Shown in pieces: positions 8,503 through 18,105 of a stretch of 45,788 bases of DNA. Numbering within the stretch: position 1 is the stretch's first letter; each line of letters opens with the position of its first letter. The DNA comes from Mikrocytos mackini (lineage: Eukaryota > Endomyxa > Ascetosporea > Mikrocytida > Mikrocytiidae). The notes beneath the pieces were generated by a model. It saw only the letters and a list, made by a program, of their open reading frames with translations, was not told where the DNA came from and ran no database searches. The stretch spans positions 1 through 45,788 of the forward strand of contig JASNJN010000074.1 of NCBI GenBank assembly GCA_030180075.1, written 5' to 3'. The translations under genes were made by a program, and so were the position numbers.

Positions 8503-10106
8503 TGGATAATATTTTGAGGCTTTGCTTGATAAAGAGATCTTACTACTTAATTTCCCTGGATATAATATAAGTTTATGAAACACAGTATTTATTTATATCT
8601 TAAGATATTGAACTGAATAAACATTTATTAATTAAAAATCGCCATCACAATAAAACCTTTAAACGTACAACTTTCCTTTTATCATCCTTTTTAGTTCCTT
8701 GCCCGTCTGTTAAAGAAGTTATTTCCCATTAAGACTATTTCTTTTAACCAAAAGGGTTATTTATTGTAAATATTCGAACTTTTGATATTTCCTTGACTTA
8801 TTGGTTACATGTCATAATCCATTGCATAAAAATTTCAGTGGTCATACTAATCATGTTTTGGTAGAGCTTCTTTGATTAAAAGCTTTTTGTATTAGAAGAT
8901 CTCTTCAACCATTTATTTTATTCGTTCATAAGAAGGTTGTAGAATTAACGGCAGTCCAAGATTGTGTGTATACCTCTGTGTGTTGTAATAACTTGTGGGA
9001 ATCAGATGCCTGGAAGTTTCCTCAAATCCAGGGTAGAAATGATGCTGAAGGAGACAATAGAGAGGATGTTCTGCCATATAACAAATGCAACCCCCTCTTC
9101 CATATAGTTCTTTGTGTCTTCAATTTTAAATCATTCCCCTTCGCTTTGAAATGTTTGTGGTTGTTTATTCTTCGGAACGGCTTGGTATGTTCCTTGTAGT
9201 TCGAGTTAAAAACGTTACGAATAAAAAGTAGACTCCTGAGAGTGTGCTTTCCTTCATCAGATGGAAACCATAGTAAATCTAGACTTCGAGGGTTTTAATT
9301 CAGTCGATGAGTTGAAAGTGAGATTCTTGTGACAATGCCATCGATTGATATGAAGAATTCGAGGCTGGCCCTTACGAAGTGTTGTCATTTTGTGGTTAAA
9401 GTTACATTATATTTGGTCTCGAGAGAAATTAACTGGCAGAATTCCAAAATATCGCTTGATGTGTCTTCTAGAACTGCTAAATGTCAGGATATTGAATGGG
9501 TTAGAGTAATGTACTCCCTGGCGTTTCTTTGAAACAGCATTCTATTTAGTCAAAATATATTTTAAGGTAAATATGGATGTTTTATGAAAATTAAAAGTGT
9601 TAACCTATCGTTTATAATAAAATAATTATCAAAATTTTCAAGATTCAGTATTTGAGTAAACCAATAGAAAATTTTATTTTCAAAAATTTTTTTTTTTAAT
9701 ATTAGGAGAATTGTGTTTTACATATTCAATTATTGTTTATTCAACCTCACATAAAAAGCTATTTTCTTGATATAACAATTAAACTTCCCTGGACTTAAAA
9801 ACTTTAATTATAAAATTGCATGTATTGATTAATATTAAAAGTCAAGTGTTTATTAAAGATCGATACATTCAAACCCCAAGAAAATAGATCAAATTCAATT
9901 TTATTAACCTTTATCAGACAAAATATCAGCTAATTTTATTGACAATAACAGCAATTATTCGGGATTTTATGTGCAATAAACAACAGGTTTTAATGACAAT
10001 TTTTATCATTTTAACCTGCAATTTATTAGTTGCCCTAGTTATCATGAATTAAAAAAAGCAAGTATCTAAGGCATGAATCCAAAAGACCAATCCAGTTCAA
10101 ATGACA
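8503..10106. other. Gene-poor region with a possible decayed gene at about 8940-9540
   Basis: No intact gene. Between about 8940 and 9540 the base composition is less AT-rich, and one minus-strand frame has only about five stops in roughly 200 codons, fewer than expected in AT-rich DNA. Stretches such as SSDILEFCQLISLETKYNV look protein-like. It may be a decayed gene, but I cannot name a family. The rest (9540-10106) is very AT-rich and featureless. Confidence 0.3.
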
Positions 10107-10462
10107 ATGTCTCGTTTAAACCAGACATTGAAATAACCGACCCGACCGGGTCGGGTTTGGGCGGAAGAAGGACCCAAAATCGCTAAAAATTCTCAACAAA
10201 TCGTGAAACATGAAAATAATGAAAATATAATAATATAAACTTCAGATATACATTCCAGCAATTAAGCAAATGTGGGACAGATTCCCAATGGAGTATTTGG
10301 GGCCTTAGGTCGAAGAAAATTTGAGCATCCACTCATATTTTGGTGTAAATTTAAACATAATTTTTGGAATTACATGATGAATTACCGCCCGAACCCGCCC
10401 GACTCGAATCTGGTCGGGCTCGGGTACGGAAAACACCCAAAATTCTCATGTCTCGTTTAAAC
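10107..10462. mobile_element. Small insertion between 15-bp direct repeats
   Basis: ATGTCTCGTTTAAAC occurs at 10107-10121 and again, identically, at 10448-10462. The 326 bp between have strikingly GC-rich ends (10137-10164 and 10385-10429) built on CCGACCCG / CCGCCCGAACCCG, which are inverted relative to each other. The middle is AT-rich and has no gene. This looks like a non-autonomous element with its target duplication; 15 bp would suit LINE-type insertion, while the inverted GC-rich ends suit a DNA element. The left duplication also lies inside an 8-bp palindrome, CAATGTCT...AGACATTG (10105-10130). Confidence 0.55.
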
Positions 10463-11195
10463 TACTTTGTAGAGGCTTATTTAATTTAAGCGAAGTATAA
10501 CATAAAGGTTATTTAATTATTAAATTTCATGAGCAGAGATAACGGCAAGAAACGGTCACGTTGGTTAGACTACATAATTAAAATGTTGTCATGAATTAAA
10601 ATAGACCACATACTTTTATTTCAAGTTTAACTCAATTATAATTGTTTATGTGGCCTCAACACTTGCCCATGATTCTCAATCATGTCGGGAAGTGCTCGAT
10701 ACCCGAAAACAAAAGCCAAAGTGACTAATGCCGGTAGCCTATAAGGGCCTCTGTTGAGCATTCCTCTAGATGGGAAGTAGAGTAGAGAAGAAGAATTTTC
10801 CAGAAGCCAAATTCTACATCAACAAAATAGTGAAGCATTCAACCTCATCCTAGAGTCCGTACGTATGAGCTTTATGGAGAAGGGCAAAGGATCCAAGGAG
10901 AGATTCTTCGGCAGCTAACCTTAGCGTATCACACCATTAAAGAACTGACCTTGGTAAGATGAAGCACCTTCCGTTTAGCAAGTGACCCAATATTACAAGT
11001 AGCGTAAGTCTTGTACAAATAACAAGAAAATATAATATAAATTCTTTAGGGGGATTGTTTCTGCATGAAAGGAACAATTCAGATATGGTTGGAAGTAACC
11101 TTGAACAAAATTGATTAATTATTATAAGCAAGAGATATATTTTCACTTTCTTTTAATATTTATTTTATCTGTTATATAATGAAGATTTCCAATTA
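10463..11195. other. Gene-poor spacer before the tRNA
   Basis: A tract at about 10680-10960 is clearly richer in G and C than its surroundings and has a plus frame ending SKERFFGS before a TAA at about 10917. I do not recognise it; it could be an old retroelement remnant. The rest is AT-rich and empty. Confidence 0.3.
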
Positions 11196-11266
11196 GCTCC
11201 GTTAGTTTAGGGGTAGAATTTCTGGCTTCCAACCAGACGACCCGGGTTCAAATCCCGGACGGTGCA
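11196..11266 (+). tRNA. tRNA-Gly (anticodon UCC)
   Basis: A 71-nt cloverleaf. Anticodon stem TCTGG/CCAGA encloses the loop CTTCCAA, giving anticodon TCC for glycine GGA. The T arm is CCGGG-TTCAAAT-CCCGG and the D stem GTTT/GAAT contains wobble pairs. The internal promoter boxes are present: A box TAGTTTAGGGG and B box GGTTCAAATCC. There is no intron and no encoded CCA, and TTTTT follows directly as an RNA polymerase III terminator. The acceptor stem GCTCCGT/ACGGTGC has a U-U mismatch at pair 3-70. Confidence 0.95.
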
Positions 11267-11399
11267 TTTTTTATTATGCAGAAGAAGAAACAACAAACTG
11301 TTGTTTCTCTGTTTTTGTTTATATAACTAACCTTTTGACAGCATCTATATTTGAGAATGTTATCCCCTCTTCTTGGTTTTTGAAACTAAATTTTTAGAA

Positions 11400-12509
11400 A
11401 TGGATCCAGACCAACATAAAGATCTCATACAGAAGATATATGCATCGCTTTACGAAACAGCGAACTCAAAAGAATTTCAACAGGCAATAGACCCCAATTT
11501 GATGAACGAATACTTCACTGATCCTTATGTTTTAGAAAAATGTGTCCCTCCTCATAAAGAACAAACCATTGGACTCAACGCCACAATTGCAAACCTCCCA
11601 ACACCTATGAGCAATGAAGAACTTTCGGCACTTAGCACTTTCCTTTCTTCAAACACAAATGATTCTTTGTCTGGTGAAAAGAAATCGTTATATTCAAATG
11701 CTTTCCAGAGGATTCAGTCTGTACTTACTGAGCGCATACACGACATATCTTTAAATACGTACGGCTCTTATTCCTGTGATTTTTTACTTGATGGCATTTC
11801 AGACATTGACGTTGAATTCTCGATTCCCTCGGACATTAGTTTTGGTTCCCAATACAGACGTATTGTTGATTTTATGAGTCTCATCACTAAAATACTCGTA
11901 AAAGAGGGGTATGAAAACGTAGATTTTTTGAGGAGAGCGAGGACACCGGTTATAAAGGTGACATGCCCGCTTACGAAGATAAACATCGATATAACACATT
12001 TCAAAGCATCAAACTCTAAGAAAACCGAGCTGCTACAGAAATACTCCCCGGACAACAGCATCGAGAAACAGTGTGTTTTGTTCGTGAGGAAATGGGCAAG
12101 AGGGAGGGGTTTAGTGCTTAATAACAAGTGTATGATGAATCCGTATGGATGGACTTTACTAATGCTTACATTCACGATGGCATATAAAAAGCAATGTGCA
12201 AGTAAAAAAGAGGTAACGCTTCCTAATTTAATTTGGGAATTTATGAATTTTTTGGCGGAGTTTGACGCAGAAAGTTACACTTGTAGTTTACATTCTGAGG
12301 GGATTATTTTTAAGAAAGAAGAAAATTTCTATGAGAAACAAAGGAATGTTCTTTGTATAGAGGATCCGTTTGACGCTTGTGATAATGTGGGACGGAATAT
12401 TACAGCTTCACAACTTGGCTATATCAAACATCATGCAACTAAAACAATGAATATCATAAAGACAGGGGAAAATCTGGAAAATATATTTATTTTAGAGAAA
12501 GAAGAATAA
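11400..12509 (+). CDS. Cid1/GLD2-like terminal nucleotidyltransferase (poly(A) or poly(U) polymerase)
   Basis: 369 aa from the ATG at 11400; the frame opens at a TTG 27 bp earlier, in the leader. The nucleotidyltransferase signature is clear: GSYS at residues 122-125, then the two metal-binding Asp in DIDVEF (Asp135, Asp137), and the third in INIDITHF (Asp197). A following helical region includes CVLFVRKWARGRGL and NPYGWTLLMLTF, typical of the central domain of non-canonical poly(A) polymerases and TUTases. Such enzymes add A or U tails to RNA 3' ends and so control stability. Whether this one adds A or U cannot be told from the sequence. The leader contains GAAACTAAATTTTTAG just before the ATG, a motif shared with other genes here. 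It is convergent with the next gene, 73 bp away. Confidence 0.85.
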   Translation: MDPDQHKDLIQKIYASLYETANSKEFQQAIDPNLMNEYFTDPYVLEKCVPPHKEQTIGLNATIANLPTPMSNEELSALSTFLSSNTNDSLSGEKKSLYSNAFQRIQSVLTERIHDISLNTYGSYSCDFLLDGISDIDVEFSIPSDISFGSQYRRIVDFMSLITKILVKEGYENVDFLRRARTPVIKVTCPLTKINIDITHFKASNSKKTELLQKYSPDNSIEKQCVLFVRKWARGRGLVLNNKCMMNPYGWTLLMLTFTMAYKKQCASKKEVTLPNLIWEFMNFLAEFDAESYTCSLHSEGIIFKKEENFYEKQRNVLCIEDPFDACDNVGRNITASQLGYIKHHATKTMNIIKTGENLENIFILEKEE

Positions 12510-12582
12510 ATATATTAAATTTTATTTAAAACATTGAAATTAACAGGGGATAGAGGATGTTTTTAATAACCTTAATTAATTA

Positions 12583-13719
12583 TCAAAGATTCAAACTTGT
12601 CCGTATTAAGAATCCCAATTCATCCAAACAATTCTTATTTATATTTTTAAATTCAAAGAAAAACGCTTGGAATGATTTAAAATTTATGTTTTCTATACCT
12701 TTAAGAGCAAAACGACAGTTTTTGACAAGTAAATTATCCCATCGGTTTTTGTCATCGTCCTTTTGATTCTTTATTTTATAGCCTTTTATATCCGTTATGA
12801 TATCATATATCCCTTCTTTTATTCCAACAATTTCGTAGTTTTCTGCTATTTTAAACAAATACAAATAAATGAAGCAAATGTTTAATATAAAAAATCTTCG
12901 ACAGCGTTCAATACTTGTAACCAAATACTTTACTTTAACACTCTTCAAGTTATTGTCCATATTAATCTTTTGGTTGACCTCATTGAACATGTTTGCTGTT
13001 ACAAATTTAAAGGCATCAAAAATTGCCCGTTCTGCATTGCTAGCGATGTCGTTACCTTGTTCTATCTGACTGTAGATCTCAATCATCACCAGAATAAGTT
13101 GCAGGTTTGGTCTAAGTAAAATCTGTTGAGTAGAGAACTTTAGAACACTGTCCTTCAATTTTCCATTGACTTCGGGTGATTCGATTTCTAGAATATTAAT
13201 GACAGTCTTTACCAAGCCGAAGTATCTTAACAGAATTCGACAAGACATGACTTGAGATACGCCTAAATCAGCGGCTTCTTTGATATTATTTACCAATATC
13301 TTTCTTTGTGTTGCCAAATATTGTAATGCTTCCGGGACTTTAGGTGAAAGGCTTTCTAGAAACAGCCATAATACTTTCTTAAATTTTATTGGAGATTTGA
13401 GATTGCGTTCGTCGTATAACTTCGAGTGTATATCTTTGAGTGTTTGTGAAATCACCATTAAGTAATTTGAATATGTGTTTTTATCTTCTTTAACAACTGT
13501 TGTAGTTTCAAATGTTTCTTGAGGAATAGGGAATTGGGTTTCATGGTGTATGTTTGTAATTTGTGCGCTAGAGGATATCGTTCGTTTATAGAAAGTGAGT
13601 ACGGCCATCGAAATGATACAACTAGTCACAATAAACAGAAACAAAATGAGTTGTGACTTATTCTTGATAACTGGAGTTCTATGCTTATGGTAACTATGTA
13701 TTGGTTTGAATTTTCCCAT
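12583..13719 (-). CDS. Membrane-anchored helical protein, unknown
   Basis: 378 aa from the ATG at 13719. A basic N-terminus of about 20 residues precedes a hydrophobic segment (residues about 24-44, LILFLFIVTSC...), indicating a signal-anchor with the C-terminal domain outside the cytosol. A Thr/Glu-rich linker and a helical domain of about 300 residues follow. Near residues 275-300 is an aromatic-hydrophobic stretch (FILNICFIYLYLFKIAENYE) like that of the proteins at 7348 and 16903. Phrases such as SLSPKVPEAL also recall SISPKVIPEV in the 7348 protein. I infer one exported helical family; no known domain is recognised. Confidence 0.7.
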   Translation of the reverse strand: MGKFKPIHSYHKHRTPVIKNKSQLILFLFIVTSCIISMAVLTFYKRTISSSAQITNIHHETQFPIPQETFETTTVVKEDKNTYSNYLMVISQTLKDIHSKLYDERNLKSPIKFKKVLWLFLESLSPKVPEALQYLATQRKILVNNIKEAADLGVSQVMSCRILLRYFGLVKTVINILEIESPEVNGKLKDSVLKFSTQQILLRPNLQLILVMIEIYSQIEQGNDIASNAERAIFDAFKFVTANMFNEVNQKINMDNNLKSVKVKYLVTSIERCRRFFILNICFIYLYLFKIAENYEIVGIKEGIYDIITDIKGYKIKNQKDDDKNRWDNLLVKNCRFALKGIENINFKSFQAFFFEFKNINKNCLDELGFLIRTSLNL

Positions 13720-14224
13720 AATTTGAAATAGGTAATATTGAGTTTTGCACCAAAGAACATTACATGTGTGTTCTTGTCGGTCAAAACGTCTATTTTTCGT
13801 CGTTTTGTCAACAAATACAAAGAAACCCTCTCCGAAATTACGCCATGAGTATTGTGTAGAATATTCGTCTATGTCCGCTGATAAAGTGGTTCTGGTAACG
13901 GAGTAGTTCTGTGGGAAAAGTTGGAAAAAGAAGACTGTAAGATTAGATAACCGATGATTTCAAGATTAGGACCTCTCTAAAATATTGTTTCTCTATAACA
14001 TAGGGGTGTGTGTATTTAGAATTTATATTTCGACAGTGTGTCTTTCAGAAATATCTATAACGTAATGACGTCAGTAGATTTTTTTAAAACTGTTTTTATG
14101 TTTTCCTTTTGCACGAATTGCATCGAAATCAGATACCCCATTTTCTGCTAATCACTACAAATGGATCCAATACAGCCGTGCTTTATCTTTTCTTTTGTAC
14201 GAAAATATTTTAAGTAAATTTGAA
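13720..14224. promoter_or_regulatory. Divergent promoter region with a short upstream ORF
   Basis: About 500 bp between divergent genes. A 19-codon ATG frame (14161-14217, starting MDPIQPCF) ends 7 bp before the start of the deubiquitinase gene and in a different phase. It could be a translated upstream ORF that limits expression, or chance. Nothing else stands out. Confidence 0.3.
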
Positions 14225-15214
14225 ATGCCAACAACTTCTCACGAATGTCCACACATCAAAGAAGCCCGTCAATCTGATATACTCGTCGAATACGACCATT
14301 TATACTCCCTCTTCGTGAACAGAGCGAGTAAGCAAAAGCTGTTTTGTGACTTCTGTAGCTACAAAGCACATAACCCTCGAATGTGGTATTGCATGGTTTG
14401 TTTCGCGGGTTGTTGTTTTCCTAAAGTAGAAAACCATTTAGAATACCACCATAGAACAACAGGGCATACAATATTTGCCGATTTCAGCAGAAAGATAATG
14501 AGTTGCTTCGTATGCAACAGGGTCATATCCCTGATCAACACGAAATCGTTACACTTTGGGGATATTTACATAGACAATAAGAACACACCTCCTATCTTCT
14601 TCACTGTGCCTCAGGACAAAGTGTCTACCTATTCTTCCATAATAGGCAAAGATAGAGCTGAAAATTTGTTAAATAACATGGAAGGAGGCCTTTCGGGATT
14701 CATCAACGTAGGAAACTCATGTTACATGAATTCTACAATGCAAGTTTTAATTCACATGCCTAAATTCGTTTCGTTTTTGCTCCGTCTCCCAGAATTGACT
14801 CACATATTCGAAAACAATTCAAACGCAGAATTTTTAAAGAACTTCAGTGCGTTGGCAGCTGCACAGTGGAGTGGAAGATACAAAATAATCAACCCCAGAC
14901 AGCTGTTCTTTAACACATGGAAGCTAAGTCCGACATTTGAAGGATATACGCAGCAGGACGCTCACGAGTTCTTGAATATGTTCATCTTTTATTTGAGAGA
15001 ACAAACTAGTATGGAAATAGCTGAGGGATACACAAGTGTAGAAAATAAACTAAACTTCCAATCCATAGATCTTATTGACAAAATGGTTACTAAGCTGAGG
15101 GGTAAGAACCAACTCCGTTTGAAAGGGGAAAACTGCAACAAGACCCCACTTATTTTATATTCAGGAGACACAAAGTCTACTCCTTTTGAAGATATTATTA
15201 GTGAAGTTTATTAA
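14225..15214 (+). CDS. USP20/33-type deubiquitinase, N-terminal half (zf-UBP and Cys box)
   Basis: 329 aa from the ATG at 14225; the frame opens at a TTG 30 bp earlier. Residues about 8-105 form a zf-UBP zinc finger, with Cys/His pairs CPH, CDFC, CMVC, CC and HH...H in the expected order. The catalytic Cys box GFINVGNSCYMNSTMQ follows, with Cys166, then YTQQDAHEFL, the conserved second USP motif. The frame stops at TAA 15212-15214 in the middle of the catalytic domain. The following 1.57 kb, in the same frame, encodes the rest. USP enzymes remove ubiquitin from proteins and need both halves for activity. The single in-frame stop means either a dead gene, a base error or stop readthrough; there is no length change here. 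Confidence 0.85.
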   Translation: MPTTSHECPHIKEARQSDILVEYDHLYSLFVNRASKQKLFCDFCSYKAHNPRMWYCMVCFAGCCFPKVENHLEYHHRTTGHTIFADFSRKIMSCFVCNRVISLINTKSLHFGDIYIDNKNTPPIFFTVPQDKVSTYSSIIGKDRAENLLNNMEGGLSGFINVGNSCYMNSTMQVLIHMPKFVSFLLRLPELTHIFENNSNAEFLKNFSALAAAQWSGRYKIINPRQLFFNTWKLSPTFEGYTQQDAHEFLNMFIFYLREQTSMEIAEGYTSVENKLNFQSIDLIDKMVTKLRGKNQLRLKGENCNKTPLILYSGDTKSTPFEDIISEVY

Positions 15215-16786
15215 AATATTGCTAAATTAAAGGAAACAAAAGATATGTTTAAAGATATTCTGGATTTGGAAGACATAAAGCGTTTGAGAAAGCCACACAG
15301 AATTCAAACGCCTACCTTGAAATCATCTATAAAAGACCTATTCTTTGGGGAACTTGAAACAGTAGTGACTTGTACGGAATGCAACGTCGAATCTAAAAAC
15401 AGGGACGAATTTTTAGGACTGGGACTAGACATAGTAACTGCGAGTATGCTACACAAAAACACGGGACATTCTTTCGGGTCCTTTCAATACGTAAAAGAAA
15501 TGGTTGGCTTTGGGGAGAAGGCCTTTCTAAAGAATCTACTTGCGTATCACTTTAGAGACGAACTATTATCAGGTACAAACTCCTACTTCTGTATGACTTG
15601 CATGGCTGAAGTGACGGCCATTAAGAAGACCAAGATAGTCAAATTCCCAGAAATTTTGATAATTCAGTTGAAGAGATTTACACATAGCGCGATAATGGGT
15701 GGCTCAAAAGTACACACGAAGGTTAGTTTCCCAATAGAAGACTTAAAACTCTATGAACAGTACAATATTCCAGCTAAATACAAAAAGAAAAAACAGAGAA
15801 ACAGTAACATCCACAACCAGATAGGAGAAGGTGAGTTTGAGCAATTCGAAAATTTTGAAGACAATAATAAACTAAAAGGAGGAGCCAATGAACATGAAGA
15901 AGACTTACCTGCGATAGAAGAAAATAAGAAAGACACAGAGAAAGAAAACAATAAACAGAAAGAAAAGTTGAAGAAGGCTACGAAGAAACGGGAAAATTTC
16001 AGCGAGCCAACTGGCCCTTATAAAATGTACGACCTTGAGGGGCTGGTTATTCACTCCGGTTCATTAAATAGCGGACATTACTACAGTGCAGCAAAACATC
16101 ACAATCAACAGTCGTGGTATCTATTCAACGACAGGAAAGTGGAGTTAATAGATGAAGAGAAGCTTAACAAATACTACCCCTACCTTTTGTTCTATTCGAT
16201 GAAATCTGAATCCTTGAATAAGAAGTTGAATAAATACGACCTGACCGAATTGATGGAGAATATTAAGCCTTCAGTAGACGAAGAAAGTATTTCTATTGAC
16301 AAAACGTGGATGAAGAACTTTGAACTTTATGGAGATATTCCTTCCATAGGGGAAATAGGAAGTAGATGTAAACATGGATTCAAAATTGAAAGCGGCGCTA
16401 AATCTTCTTTTAAAATAAAAAAACAGACATACACATCATTATTAGCTAACTTTAAAAACGAAAACATACTTACCGAAGAAACAAAGTGTTTGATTTGTGA
16501 AGAAGAGAATTTGGACACCAAAAGGATTCAGGAATTACACGAGTTGGAAGAAAACCTTAAACTGTTTAAGGGTGTGGATAAAGTAGCTTCTATTGATAAG
16601 GATTGGGTTAATAGATGGCAACGATTCGTTTACTTTGAAAGCGATGAACTTCCAAAGAAAATAAAGAAAGACAAAATAAGAATAATAGAATTTGACGACA
16701 TTGAGAATGAAGTTAAAAACAAAGGAAAAGCGATTATTAATTATGCCGTCTACAAACACATACTAAATAAACATATTCAACTTTAG
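15215..16786 (+). CDS. USP20/33-type deubiquitinase, C-terminal half (His box and tandem DUSP)
   Basis: It continues directly, in the same frame, after the TAA at 15212-15214; the first ATG is at 15245 (513 aa). From that ATG, Cys43/Cys46 and Cys116/Cys119 form the zinc site in the USP fingers. Then come ILIIQLKRF, a Lys/Glu-rich low-complexity insertion (about 178-255), the His box VIHSGSLNSGHYYSA with His278, and WYLFNDRKV. After residue about 345 lie two DUSP repeats: ISIDKTWMKNF followed by RCKHG, and ASIDKDWVNRWQRF, matching the tandem DUSPs of animal USP20 and USP33. The order zf-UBP, USP and DUSP-DUSP is the same as in those proteins. Apart from the stop, the frame looks well conserved, so the break is recent or artefactual. 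Confidence 0.85.
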   Translation, partial: NIAKLKETKDMFKDILDLEDIKRLRKPHRIQTPTLKSSIKDLFFGELETVVTCTECNVESKNRDEFLGLGLDIVTASMLHKNTGHSFGSFQYVKEMVGFGEKAFLKNLLAYHFRDELLSGTNSYFCMTCMAEVTAIKKTKIVKFPEILIIQLKRFTHSAIMGGSKVHTKVSFPIEDLKLYEQYNIPAKYKKKKQRNSNIHNQIGEGEFEQFENFEDNNKLKGGANEHEEDLPAIEENKKDTEKENNKQKEKLKKATKKRENFSEPTGPYKMYDLEGLVIHSGSLNSGHYYSAAKHHNQQSWYLFNDRKVELIDEEKLNKYYPYLLFYSMKSESLNKKLNKYDLTELMENIKPSVDEESISIDKTWMKNFELYGDIPSIGEIGSRCKHGFKIESGAKSSFKIKKQTYTSLLANFKNENILTEETKCLICEEENLDTKRIQELHELEENLKLFKGVDKVASIDKDWVNRWQRFVYFESDELPKKIKKDKIRIIEFDDIENEVKNKGKAIINYAVYKHILNKHIQL

Positions 16787-16902
16787 ATGATATAGTTATG
16801 ATTTTATCTTTATTAATTTGTTGATTTTAACTACTAATATGCCACCCAATAGTATTATTGTATCAGAAAAGCACCTTGTTAAAGTTTTCAAATAAAATAA
16901 AA

Positions 16903-18105
16903 TTAAACGCTTATTTCTTTTAAAACTTCAATGACAGCACCAATAGATTTTTGTCTCAATATTTTGAATATGTTCTTTATAACAGACTTAAGATTCTCCT
17001 TTATTAAATTTCTTATTACTCCTATTTCAATAGTCTTATTCAGTTGATAGAGTTGAAACCTATTTATAATGACGATGAATATATATTTGTATATATTGCG
17101 ATAGTAACTCGTGATCGCCTCCATGGCCATTAATCTGACCTTGTTCAATACGACTAGTACGTTTGTCATATCGCCTTCTTCTACACAGGGTTCTTCGTAA
17201 TACTTAAACACGTGCTTTAATCCCTTTGAAATGAAACTCAACAATCTAAACATCATTCCTGTGAAAGTGTAGTTATATAACTTATATTTGACACTATCGA
17301 ATGATCGATCTAGGTCGTAAAGTTTGGTTATCTCTTCGTGCTCATATTTTAAATGTCCAAGCAAACTTCGCTTGTAAGATGCAAACGATGTAGTCATAGC
17401 AAGATTCTTTGATAAATTATCCTCCTCTTTACTAACGAGTACTTTAAGCAAATCATACTCTGTTTCTGTTTTCGAAGCTTCGATCATATCCTTTATAAAC
17501 TTTTTCATATAAATGCTTAATCCGTCGTTTAAACAAAGTTCGAATGAATTGAACGTCTCGTCGATTAGTCTACTCTTAGTGTTCGGGTAATTGTTGAACT
17601 CCAATAGGAATTTTATAACGGAGCTCGTCATGTATCTGTCTAATTTAAGTATTCTAAGGAAAGCCGAAGTCAGCATAAACAGGTGATCATATAGCATGTC
17701 CAAAGCCTTACCTAGTTCTAGTCCCCTTTGCCCTAGTGTTTTATTATATTTTTCGGGAAAGTTCACGAAGTCTCTGGCGCACTGGGCCGCTTCGGATTGA
17801 TCAAGCAACCGTAATTTGCCCTCCATACTATCTTGTTCCAGGACAATTTCGTGGCGCTGAAATTCCGGGGTTATAACATCGTTTATCCTCAAGACCTCAC
17901 TTTGAAAATGTCTATAGACCATGTCTTCCATTAATTTCCTGTCATCTTGTGAAATGATGAAATGGAAAAACGATGTGGATAAAAACGAAGAAGTATGAAA
18001 CGTAACGTCCGCAAAACTTGAAAATATCGAAGAGTAAGATTTTCTTGATGCTCCTCCATTTCCGGTTACGCACAAAGCTAAATTTAGAAGTATGAATAGT
18101 GTCAT
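16903..18105 (-). CDS. Secreted helical protein, unknown
   Basis: 400 aa from the ATG at 18105. Residues 1-14 are a classic signal peptide (MTLFILLNLALCVTG), with likely cleavage near residue 16-20. The rest is Ser-rich at first and then helical, with a hydrophobic-aromatic stretch at about 335-360 (YRNIYKYIFIVIINRF) near the C-terminus that resembles the same region of the 12583 and 7348 proteins. No known domain is recognised. I infer an exported protein of the same group. It is convergent with the deubiquitinase (116 bp apart) and divergent from the aspartic protease (434 bp apart). Confidence 0.7.
   Translation of the reverse strand: MTLFILLNLALCVTGNGGASRKSYSSIFSSFADVTFHTSSFLSTSFFHFIISQDDRKLMEDMVYRHFQSEVLRINDVITPEFQRHEIVLEQDSMEGKLRLLDQSEAAQCARDFVNFPEKYNKTLGQRGLELGKALDMLYDHLFMLTSAFLRILKLDRYMTSSVIKFLLEFNNYPNTKSRLIDETFNSFELCLNDGLSIYMKKFIKDMIEASKTETEYDLLKVLVSKEEDNLSKNLAMTTSFASYKRSLLGHLKYEHEEITKLYDLDRSFDSVKYKLYNYTFTGMMFRLLSFISKGLKHVFKYYEEPCVEEGDMTNVLVVLNKVRLMAMEAITSYYRNIYKYIFIVIINRFQLYQLNKTIEIGVIRNLIKENLKSVIKNIFKILRQKSIGAVIEVLKEISV

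Noticed and set aside
10272-10460. 62-codon plus-strand frame
   Set aside because: It lies inside the 326-bp insertion and its second half is the GC-rich repeat; no start ATG and no motif.
15212-15214. TAA reassigned as a sense codon
   Set aside because: TAA terminates several other genes here and is absent from the inside of long genes such as NOT1 and the lectin-LRR gene.
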